The position numbers were made by a program, and so were the translations under genes. Below are positions 13,111-20,500 of a stretch of DNA of 27,106 nucleotides, piece after piece. Positions within the stretch are counted from its first letter, which is position 1. Every line of letters begins with the position of its first letter. Source of the stretch: CAYRIH01 sp964424375. GTDB lineage: Bacteria; Patescibacteriota; Kazan-3B-28; UBA10110. Location of the stretch: contig CAYRIH010000008.1 of assembly GCA_964424375.1 (NCBI GenBank), positions 1 through 27,106 of the forward strand, written 5' to 3'. The notes beneath the pieces were generated by a model. That model was not told the origin of the DNA and made no database searches. It saw only the letters and a program-made list of their open reading frames with translations.

Positions 13111-13659
13111 ATGAAAGATCAAACAATATTGCAGGACAAATTTAAACCAAAAGAAATTGGTGGCAAGAAAAAAGATTATATTTCTTGGCATGAATACTTT
13201 ATGGGCATAACTCTACTTGCTAGATTAAGAAGCAAAGATCCTGTAACTCAAACTGGTGCATGTATTGTGGATTCTGACAATAAGATTGTTAGCATTGGTT
13301 ACAATGGAGCCCCTATTGGTTTGTCGGATGAGGATTTTCCATGGAGAATCAAAACAGGTAATTATGCTGATATGAAATATCCATACATTTGCCATGCTGA
13401 GCTGAATGCCATTGTAATTGCAAATCCTAAAAATTTGCGGGGGTGTAAGATGTATACTACAGTATTTCCTTGCAATGAATGTACTAAACTTATTATTCAA
13501 TCTGGTATTAAGGAAATATTATATTTATCTGATAAGCATTTTGGTCTAGACATGAATAAAGCAGCTAAGTATATGATTGATAAAGTAGGGATTAAGTGTA
13601 CAAAGCTAAATATGCTTGATAAGAAGATAGTGTTAGATTTTTCAGAGGATTCTATATAA
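13111..13659 (+). CDS. dCMP deaminase, eukaryote-like type
   Basis: A 182-residue zinc-dependent deoxycytidylate deaminase. The catalytic site is complete: H95-A-E97 (zinc ligand and proton shuttle) and P-C121-N-E-C124 (two zinc cysteines). It converts dCMP to dUMP, the substrate of thymidylate synthase. The N-terminal block (SWHEYF, RSKDP, TGACIVDSDNKIV, GYNGAPIG, SDEDFPW), the KYPYICHAELNA block and FPCNECTKLIIQSGIKE closely match the animal enzyme as I remember it, more closely than the Bacillus ComEB type. Animal and phage T4 enzymes are activated by dCTP and inhibited by dTTP; whether this one is cannot be read here. It is translationally coupled to the upstream kinase, and its stop lies 8 bases before tRNA-Cys. 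Confidence 0.93.
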   Translation: MKDQTILQDKFKPKEIGGKKKDYISWHEYFMGITLLARLRSKDPVTQTGACIVDSDNKIVSIGYNGAPIGLSDEDFPWRIKTGNYADMKYPYICHAELNAIVIANPKNLRGCKMYTTVFPCNECTKLIIQSGIKEILYLSDKHFGLDMNKAAKYMIDKVGIKCTKLNMLDKKIVLDFSEDSI

Positions 13660-13667
13660 TAAGTTCT

Positions 13668-13741
13668 GGCCTGGTGGCCGAGTGGTTAGGCAGGGGTCTG
13701 CAAAACCCCGTACAGCGGTTCGATTCCGCTCCAGGCCTCCA
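13668..13741 (+). tRNA. trnC: tRNA-Cys with anticodon GCA
   Basis: A 74-base tRNA with acceptor GGCCTGG/CCAGGCC, discriminator T and encoded CCA. The stem GGGGT/ACCCC encloses CTGCAAA, giving GCA at 13700-13702. It starts 8 bases after the deaminase stop codon, so RNase P cleavage would also trim the 3' end of that mRNA. Confidence 0.95.
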
Positions 13742-13742
13742 G

Positions 13743-13829
13743 GGCGCGGTGGTGAAACTGGTATACACGCATGATTCAGGTTCATGTGCTCGCAAGAGCG
13801 TGTGGGTTCAACTCCCACCCGCGCCACCA
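13743..13829 (+). tRNA. trnL: tRNA-Leu with anticodon CAG
   Basis: An 87-base class II tRNA with acceptor GGCGCGG/CCGCGCC, discriminator A and encoded CCA. The stem CATGA/TCATG encloses TTCAGGT, giving CAG at 13777-13779 (reads CUG). The variable stem GCTC-GCAA-GAGC is well formed. One base separates it from tRNA-Cys. Confidence 0.95.
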
Positions 13830-13866
13830 CGAGATGTTCTGATGTGGATGTGTCCCACCAATATCG

Positions 13867-13872
13867 TATAAT
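13867..13872 (+). promoter_or_regulatory. -10 element suggesting a leaderless LysM mRNA
   Basis: A perfect TATAAT ends 7 bases before the ATG at 13880, so transcription would begin at or next to the A of the start codon. No clear -35 is present and no Shine-Dalgarno sequence precedes the ATG. Confidence 0.45.
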
Positions 13873-13879
13873 TTTAAAT

Positions 13880-14302
13880 ATGAGCAGAATCAAAAAACAG
13901 GCTAGGCAGTATGCCTATAGAATGGGTAGAAAATATAGGCAGGATCCATTTGCCTTTATAATTCTTTGGGCATTGTTTTTTAGTGCTATATTTTTGATTT
14001 TTGCCTTTCGAGGGTTAATTGCTGCTAACTTTGTGAAAAAAATAGATGTAGATAATTCTTTTACTGTTTCTGATGAAAATACTTTAGATATAGTTGAAGA
14101 AAACAATGATGAGCCGAATGCAAACAATGATGCCGAAATCCAAAAACCCCAAGCCAGTGGTGATACATATACAGTTCAATCTGGCGACACATTATATGCA
14201 GTTAGCTTAGAACTGGATAAAGATTGGCAGGAAATTGCCAGTCTTAACGACATTGAACCACCTTACAGTCTTAGTGTTGGCCAAGTATTGCAATTGCTCT
14301 AG
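13880..14302 (+). CDS. LysM-domain protein with one membrane span
   Basis: A 140-residue protein with a basic N-terminus (1-24), a membrane span (about 25-45), an acidic, asparagine-rich linker (56-92) and a C-terminal LysM domain (96-140) with the signature YTVQSGDTLYAVSLELD and the closing SLSVGQVLQLL. LysM binds N-acetylglucosamine-containing glycans such as peptidoglycan, so the protein probably links membrane and wall. The frame runs upstream into the tRNA-Leu gene; the ATG at 13880 is the first codon after that tRNA and gives a clean topology, so I take it as the start. The next gene's ATG follows its stop codon with no spacer, indicating translational coupling with the YdcF-like protein. 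Confidence 0.88.
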   Translation: MSRIKKQARQYAYRMGRKYRQDPFAFIILWALFFSAIFLIFAFRGLIAANFVKKIDVDNSFTVSDENTLDIVEENNDEPNANNDAEIQKPQASGDTYTVQSGDTLYAVSLELDKDWQEIASLNDIEPPYSLSVGQVLQLL

Positions 14303-14890
14303 ATGAAGAAGATATTATTATTTTTGTTAGCAATTGTTGTCTTAATGATATGTTCTATAGTCGGCATTGGTTTTTTATTATCTCCTCAAGATCCACTAGA
14401 ACTTGGTGACGTTATTATTGTAATTAGTGGGGGAGAGACTGAACAAAGAGTAGCTGAAGGAGTTAAACTTTATCAGGATGGCTGGGCGCCATTAATGATT
14501 ATGTCTGGTGCAGCTAGAGATGAAGGTATAGCTAATGCTGTAGCTATGAAGCAAATAGCTGTTATACAAGGAGTAGTGCCAGACCATATTTTAGTAGAAG
14601 AAGAGGCTGTTGATACTTTTGGTAATGCTGTTAAGACTAGAGAAATTATAGAACAGTATAAGCTCAATAAAATTATTTTAGTGACTTCCCCTTATCATCA
14701 AAGAAGAGCCGCTTTAGTTTTTAAAAAAGTTTTAAGTGATTTGCCGGTAAAAATAATTAACCATTCGGCTTCTGATTCCGCTTGGCGCAAGAATGGCTGG
14801 TGGTTCAATGCCTGGGCCAGACAATTGACTTTAAGTGAACTGAAAAAAGTTATCTATAGCTGGATAGTTCCTTTTCAACCCCAAGAATAA
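14303..14890 (+). CDS. YdcF/SanA family protein (DUF218)
   Basis: 195 residues with one N-terminal membrane span (about 3-25) and a DUF218 domain. DVIIVISGGETEQRVAEGV with KLYQDGW corresponds to the family's opening motif. PLMIMSGAA, then GVVPDHILVEEEAVDTFGNA and the ILVTSPYHQRRA segment complete the set of conserved polar residues. Family members (YdcF, SanA, ElyC) face outward from the membrane and affect envelope integrity or peptidoglycan precursor handling. The exact reaction is not settled. The coupling to the LysM gene fits a role at the cell wall. Confidence 0.9.
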   Translation: MKKILLFLLAIVVLMICSIVGIGFLLSPQDPLELGDVIIVISGGETEQRVAEGVKLYQDGWAPLMIMSGAARDEGIANAVAMKQIAVIQGVVPDHILVEEEAVDTFGNAVKTREIIEQYKLNKIILVTSPYHQRRAALVFKKVLSDLPVKIINHSASDSAWRKNGWWFNAWARQLTLSELKKVIYSWIVPFQPQE

Positions 14891-14895
14891 AAGCG

Positions 14896-14901
14896 TATAA
14901 T
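14896..14901 (+). promoter_or_regulatory. Candidate -10 element for lemA-htpX
   Basis: A perfect TATAAT with a weak TTTCAA 17 bases upstream (14873-14878). Transcription would start near 14908, giving a 30-base leader that contains a good ribosome-binding site (AAGGGAG) before the ATG at 14938. Confidence 0.45.
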
Positions 14902-14937
14902 AAGCAGGTAAAAAATTAATCATTAAGGGAGATTCCT

Positions 14938-15516
14938 ATGTTAAATCTAGTTTGGTTTTTAATCATTATATTATTGATAATTGCTATATGGTCTGTAGGC
15001 GCATTTAATAAGTTAGTTGTCTGGAAAAATAGGGTGGCTGAAGCTCTCAGTGATATTGATGTCCAGCTTAAGCGTCGCCATAATTTAATACCTAATTTAG
15101 TGAATACAGTTAAAGGTTATGCTACTCACGAAAGTGGATTATTTGAAAGGGTTACCCAAGCTAGAAATTTGGCCATGGGGGCTTCTGACCAGAGTTTAGC
15201 CAATAAAGCTCAAGCTGAAAATGCATTGACCGGAGTTCTAAAATCTTTGTTTGCGGTGGTCGAAAATTACCCTGAACTTAAAGCTAATCAGAATTTTTTA
15301 GCTTTGCAGGAAGAATTATCTGACACAGAAAATAAAATCACTTCAGCTCGGCGATTTTACAATACTAATGTTAAAAACTTTAATACAAGTCAAGAAATTT
15401 TCCCTTCCAGCATAATTGCTAAAATGTTTAGCTTTAAACAAGCTGAGTTATTTGAACTAGAGGATGTGGCAGAAAAGGAAGTACCTAAAGTAGATTTTAC
15501 TGGTTCCAATAATTAA
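14938..15516 (+). CDS. lemA: LemA family protein
   Basis: 192 residues. One N-terminal membrane span (about 3-22) is followed by the characteristic helical LemA domain: NKLVVWKNRVAEALSDIDVQ, LKRRHNLIPNLVNTVKGYA (the most conserved LemA segment), ENYPELKANQNFLALQEEL and ARRFYNTNVKNFN. Function is not firmly known; LemA proteins are membrane-anchored helical bundles often encoded beside a protease or a TPM-domain protein. The gene lies 14 bases upstream of htpX, a pairing seen widely, so they are probably co-transcribed and may act together. The start is supported by AAGGGAG seven bases upstream. Confidence 0.95.
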   Translation: MLNLVWFLIIILLIIAIWSVGAFNKLVVWKNRVAEALSDIDVQLKRRHNLIPNLVNTVKGYATHESGLFERVTQARNLAMGASDQSLANKAQAENALTGVLKSLFAVVENYPELKANQNFLALQEELSDTENKITSARRFYNTNVKNFNTSQEIFPSSIIAKMFSFKQAELFELEDVAEKEVPKVDFTGSNN

Positions 15517-15530
15517 CTTTAGATTTATTT

Positions 15531-16424
15531 ATGTATGAACAAATTGCTCTTAATCGTCGCAAGACGATCTTTTTAGTAGTCATTTTCTGCGGCCTTATTA
15601 TTGCAATTGGTTGGAGTCTGGCTAGTTATTTTGATAGCACCTCAATTTTAATTTGGGCTGTGGTTTTAAGTGTTGTTATGAGTTGGTGGAGTTATTTTAA
15701 TGGCGATAAAACTATCTTAACTATATCTGGTGCCAAGCCAATTAAACCTCAGCAAAATCTTACTCATAGAAAAGTTCTGCATTTGGTGGAAAATTTATGT
15801 ATAACCGCAGGTTTAAACCAGCCCAATATTTATATTATTAATGATTCTGCTCCTAATGCTTTTGCTACAGGCCGTAACCCCCAACATGCCAGCATTGCTC
15901 TTACATCTGGTTTGATAGAGAAATTAGATAAAGTCGAACTAGAAGGGGTAATTGCTCATGAACTTTCACATGTCAAAAATTATGATATTTTATTGGCTAC
16001 AATAGTAATTACCTTATTGGGCGTGGTAGTGCTAGCATCTGATTGGCTGCTAAGGTCTCGCTACACTATTAGGCATAGTCGCAATAACGCTAGTGGGGCA
16101 ATAGTCTTAATGGGATTGTTATTAGCTGTCATATCTCCAATTTTGGCCAGATTAATTCATCTTGCTATTTCCAGAAAAAGAGAATATCTAGCAGATGCTG
16201 GAGCTGCTTTATTAACTCGATATCCTGAAGGATTGGCTAATGCTCTTACTAAAATCAATTTAGATAAGAAACAGCTTCGCTTTGTTAGTCGAGCAACAGC
16301 CAGTTTATATATAGTAAATCCATTTAAAAATACAAATATAAATATAGCTGAGCTTTTCTCTACTCACCCACCGCTAGAGAAAAGAATTCAGGCATTGAAC
16401 AATATGAATCTTACCCAAAACTAG
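15531..16424 (+). CDS. htpX: HtpX-like M48 membrane metalloprotease
   Basis: 297 residues with membrane spans at about 12-32 and 37-55, then two more near 153-172 and 188-210. The zinc-protease site is H143-E-L-S-H147, with the third ligand E218 in REYLADAGA. NAFATGRNPQHASIALTSGL is the usual HtpX substrate-binding and strand region. HtpX is a cytoplasmic-membrane protease with its active site in the cytoplasm that degrades misfolded membrane proteins. Both catalytic motifs are intact. The gene follows lemA directly; the slipin at 2886-3683 could be a functional relative in membrane quality control, but that is inference. Confidence 0.95.
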   Translation: MYEQIALNRRKTIFLVVIFCGLIIAIGWSLASYFDSTSILIWAVVLSVVMSWWSYFNGDKTILTISGAKPIKPQQNLTHRKVLHLVENLCITAGLNQPNIYIINDSAPNAFATGRNPQHASIALTSGLIEKLDKVELEGVIAHELSHVKNYDILLATIVITLLGVVVLASDWLLRSRYTIRHSRNNASGAIVLMGLLLAVISPILARLIHLAISRKREYLADAGAALLTRYPEGLANALTKINLDKKQLRFVSRATASLYIVNPFKNTNINIAELFSTHPPLEKRIQALNNMNLTQN

Positions 16425-16520
16425 AAGTGGATAAATGAAATTTCAATTTTTATTATAAGTAGAAATTAGACAAGCTATACTTTATACTTATGTTGTGGTT
16501 ATTATTTACCATCTAAAAAT

Positions 16521-17363
16521 ATGATAACTAAACAATTTATTTATTTATTGATTGTCCCTGTTCTGTTATTTAGTTTTTTTGCTACTGGTTGTAGACAGAC
16601 TAGTGATACAGCTAGCTTAGGGCAATTTGGAATAACCACTGCTATAAATAATGACAATTCTCCTTTCAACAATTTTGAGCAAGTTGTTATTTCTACTGCC
16701 CCAGAAATTTATTTGTCAACTCAGATTATTGATGCGATTAAAGGAACTAAAGTGCAGGTGGAGTGGCGTTATGTTACTGGTGATCAAACAATAGCCACAG
16801 AAATTTTTAAAGGTGAACGCAGTAGTGATAAGCCTCACGAATTTATTATTGGGACATCACCCACAACTAGTTTTTTCTCTTCTCGAATAATACTTTCAGA
16901 TATCAATTGGTTAGTTGGTTCTTATGAAGTGATTATAATGTTAAATAACAGAGCTATTCAAAGGGCTGATTTTAATATAGTTAATGATAGCGATTTTGAT
17001 CAGTTGTCTAAAAAAGCTATGCTTGAGAATTTATATTTAGGGAGCATGGTTAATAAAGAAAATCAGATAGCTGTTCCAGGCGATAATTTTGCTCGTGACC
17101 AGGAAAAAATTTATGCTGTGGCCTTGTTCCGTAATGTTCCAGCCGGTACTACTATTAAGGCTAGTTGGGCGCATTTAGATACCAATAGGGTTATTACGAA
17201 TTTTTCTGTGCCTTTTAGTGGCGCCGATTATTTGCCTTTTGAAATTAGTCTAAGTAGATTTAGCCGTCTTTGGCCTAGTGGGCTATGGCCAACCGGCACT
17301 TATAAAGTAAGTATTTATGTGGATAATGTGCTAGTTACCACCAGAAATTTTACTGTTTCTTAA
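16521..17363 (+). CDS. Putative lipoprotein with two tandem copies of one beta-domain
   Basis: A 280-residue protein with a signal sequence ending in a lipobox-like FFATGC (Cys24), so it is probably a membrane-anchored lipoprotein. Two similar segments follow, at about residues 55-155 and 190-280. Each has an IY-x-hydrophobic strand, GT-K/T-V/I-x4-W, and a closing W-x-x-G-S/T-Y-x-V-x-I-x4-N pattern (WLVGSYEVIIMLNN and WPTGTYKVSIYVDN). The duplication looks internal and old. I recognise no named family; the strand pattern suggests an immunoglobulin-like or other beta-sandwich fold. It lies between htpX and rpoB with no obvious partner. Confidence 0.75.
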   Translation: MITKQFIYLLIVPVLLFSFFATGCRQTSDTASLGQFGITTAINNDNSPFNNFEQVVISTAPEIYLSTQIIDAIKGTKVQVEWRYVTGDQTIATEIFKGERSSDKPHEFIIGTSPTTSFFSSRIILSDINWLVGSYEVIIMLNNRAIQRADFNIVNDSDFDQLSKKAMLENLYLGSMVNKENQIAVPGDNFARDQEKIYAVALFRNVPAGTTIKASWAHLDTNRVITNFSVPFSGADYLPFEISLSRFSRLWPSGLWPTGTYKVSIYVDNVLVTTRNFTVS

Positions 17364-17400
17364 TCAGTTGAAAACTGGTTTTATCCACTTTCGACTGATT
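17362..17400. other. Stem-loop after the lipoprotein gene
   Basis: AATCAGTTGAAA (17362-17373) pairs with TTTCGACTGATT (17389-17400) over 12 bp with one G-U, around a 15-base loop. It begins at the lipoprotein stop codon but is followed by GGGGATAAC rather than a T-run, so it is not a standard intrinsic terminator. It may protect the 3' end or separate this gene from rpoBC. Confidence 0.5.
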
Positions 17401-17425
17401 GGGGATAACAGGGTAGTTCAAATTG

Positions 17426-17454
17426 TTGACAAATGCGGTAGTAATTGTTACTGT
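17426..17454 (+). promoter_or_regulatory. Promoter of rpoBC
   Basis: A perfect TTGACA (17426-17431) with 17 bases to TACTGT (17449-17454), preceded by TG in extended -10 position (17446-17447). Transcription would start near 17461, giving a leader of about 73 bases before rpoB. The weak -10 hexamer is compensated by the TG element. Confidence 0.6.
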
Positions 17455-17533
17455 TTATCTATGCTCCAGTAGTAAAATTATAAAAGCTCAGATTCAACTT
17501 TTTGGTATATAACGTCAAAAGGGTCATTTTTTT

Positions 17534-20500
17534 ATGTTATCAGAAAAGTCATACATTCCATTAACAGATAATACTAATTTTACTAATTATAAATGGTATG
17601 CCTCATCAAAGAATGTTGTCTCTCTGCCAAACCTCAATTCTTTGCAAATGGAATCATACAAATGGTTTCTTACCAAAGGGCTTGAGAATTTATTTAATGA
17701 AATTACTCCTGTTGAAGATTTGACTGGAAAAAATCTCGAGCTCCACTTCATAGATTATTATATGGAAGAGCCTAGGGTTGATGAGGTAACTGCTCGACAA
17801 ACGGATACTACTTATGAAGCAGCTTTGCGAGTTAAACTCAGGTTAATTAATAAGGAGACGGGAGAGATTAAAGAACAGGAAGTTTTTTTGGGCGATATTC
17901 CTGTTATGACTAATTCAGGCACTTTTGTGATTAATGGAGTAGAAAGAGTGGTTGTATCCCAGTTGATTCGTTCGGCTGGAGTTTTGTTTACTAGAACTAA
18001 TGGTTTGCTACATGGTCAATATGGAACAAAAATTATACCTGAGCGAGGAGCTTGGTTAGAACTGGAAACTAATGGTAAAGGAGTTATTTCGGTTAAAATT
18101 GATCGGAAGCGAAAAACTTATTTAACTACTCTGCTGCGAGCTTTTGGATTGAATACTGACAATGAAATTATTGAAACTTTTAAAGATGTTAACATTAATC
18201 CTAAACAGGATTTTATCAAAAATACTTTAAACAAAGACCCATCTAAATCTAGTGACCAGGCAATTTTAGAAATCTATAAAAAAGTTAGGCCAGGGGATTT
18301 AGCTACAGTAGATAATGCCAGAAGTTTGTTTATTAATACTTTTGATAATTTTAGACGTTACGATTTAAGTGCAGTTGGTCGTTATAAGATTAATAAACGA
18401 TTAGGCCTTGATATTCCTAACAAGAAAGGTTTTAGAGTATTAACTTTAGTTGATTTAATTGCTATTACTAAAGAAATTATTCGTTTAAATAACACTGGTG
18501 GTCCGGCTGATGATGTTGATAATCTTAAAAATAGGAGGGTGAGGGCAGTTGGTGAATTAGTTCAAGCTAAATTTCGCACAGGATTACTCCGAGTAGAGAG
18601 AATTATCAAAGATCGTATGAGTGTTTCAGATATTGGTACTATTACTCCGGCTCAATTAATTAATGCTCGTCCCATTACTGCCATTATGCAGGAATTTTTT
18701 GGCAGTTCTCAATTATCACAATTTATGGACCAAACAAATCCCTTAGCTGAATTAGAACATAAGAGGATATTGTCAGCCATGGGTCCAGGCGGGTTATCTC
18801 GTGAGCGGGCTGGTTTTGATGTTCGGGATGTTCATACATCTCATTACGGTCGAATTTGTCCCATCCAAACCCCTGAAGGGCAGAACATTGGTTTAGTGGG
18901 ACGATTAGCGTCATTTGCTAAGGTAAATGATTATGGTTTTATTGAAACTCCTTATCTTAAAATTATTCATTCTGTATCTAATAACGGTACATCAGCGATA
19001 GATTGTATAGCTGACAAAGATATTGTTGCCCCATCAAGTAAAAAGATATTAGTTAAGTCAGGTGAAGTTATCAATGCAAGTACAGCGGGGATATTGCGTA
19101 AATACAAAGAACTTAAATCAATCCCAATTAAATCAAAAACCAGTAAATCAGTTGATTATCTTGATGCTCATGAAGAAGAATCATTGATTATTGCTCAAGC
19201 TGGTCTTCCGTGTGATGCTGCTGGCAATATTACCAAAAACATGGTTGTAACTCGTCAAAGTGGTGTGCCAGCCACTTCATCTATTAAACGAGTTGATTAT
19301 GCTGATGTTTCCCCCAGACAAATTATGAGTGTGGCAACTTCTTTAATTCCTTTTGTTGAGCATGACGATGCCAAAAGAGCTTTAATGGGTTCTAATATGC
19401 AGCGTCAAGCAGTGCCACTAATTAAGCCACAAGTTCCAATTATTGGCACTGGTATGGAAGCAGCAGCAGCCATAGGTTCTGGATGGGCTATCATAGCACC
19501 AATTAGTGGCACTATTAAATATGTAGACGCTAGAACGATTGAGTTATTAGGAGTTGATAAAAAAACAATCAAATTCAATTTAGTTAATTTTCAGAGATCT
19601 AATCATGAAACTAATTTGCACCAAAAACCAATTGTTCAGAAAGGTCAAAAAGTTAAAAGGGGTGATCCTCTATGTGATGGTCCATCTATTAAACATGGTC
19701 GATTAGCTTTAGGTCAGAATTTGCTGGTAGCTTTTATGCCTTGGGGCGGCTTTAATTATGAAGATGCAATTGTTATCTCAGATAGATTAGTCAAAGATGA
19801 TGTTTACTCTTCAGTTCATATTAAAAGAGAAGATATTGATGTTAGGGAAACTAAATTAGGTCCAGAAATTACTACGCGTGATATTCCTAATGTTAGTGAA
19901 GAAGCAGTAGCTGATTTAGATGAAAATGGCATTATTCGAATCGGGGCGAAAGTAAAAGATAATCATATCTTAGTTGGTAAGATTACTCCAAAAGGAGAAA
20001 CTGACTTAACTGCTGAAGAAAGATTATTGCGGGCTATTTTTGGCGAGAAAGTAAAAGATGTCAAAGATACTTCTCTCAGAGTACCGCATGGCGGTTACGG
20101 TAAAGTAGTTAATATTAAGGTGTTTGACAAAGACAAAGGAGATAAACTGGAAGTGGGAGTGATTAAGCGCATCTATATTTATATTGCTCAACTTCGCAAA
20201 ATCTCTGTAGGGGACAAATTAGCTGGTCGTCATGGTAATAAGGGAGTAATTTCTCGAATTTTGCCTCCAGCTGATATGCCATTTATGGCCGATGGCACAC
20301 CTGTAGATATTATCTTAAATCCTTTAGGAGTTATCTCGCGCATGAATTTGGGGCAGGTTTTAGAAACCCATTTAGGTTGGGCGGCAGCTCTACAGAGATT
20401 TAACGTGGCTAATCCAATTTTTGAAGGTATTGATATGGAAGGTATTATAGAAGAATTGAAAAAAACTGGCTTACCCGAAAATGGTAAAGTTCAGCTTTAT

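Noticed and set aside
12230..13829. Possible attachment-site repeats from similar tRNA-Leu copies
   Set aside because: The similarity is what any two tRNA-Leu genes share. I found no separate direct repeat, integrase or phage gene.
13642..13893. Minus-strand open frame across tRNA-Cys and tRNA-Leu (VGVEPTRSCEH-like peptide)
   Set aside because: Antisense translation of two tRNAs; same false-gene type, with no independent coding signal.
16436..16470. GAAATTTC palindrome and AATTTC/GAAATT arms downstream of htpX
   Set aside because: Short, AT-rich pairing expected by chance in this composition; no T-run or promoter geometry supports a terminator or operator.
17400..17417. Sequence matching 16 of 18 bases of the I-SceI homing endonuclease site
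   Set aside because: Striking by chance estimate but found after the fact. It is intergenic with no nearby intron, intein or LAGLIDADG gene, and the core GGGATAACAGGG also resembles conserved 23S rRNA sequence. I treat it as coincidence.
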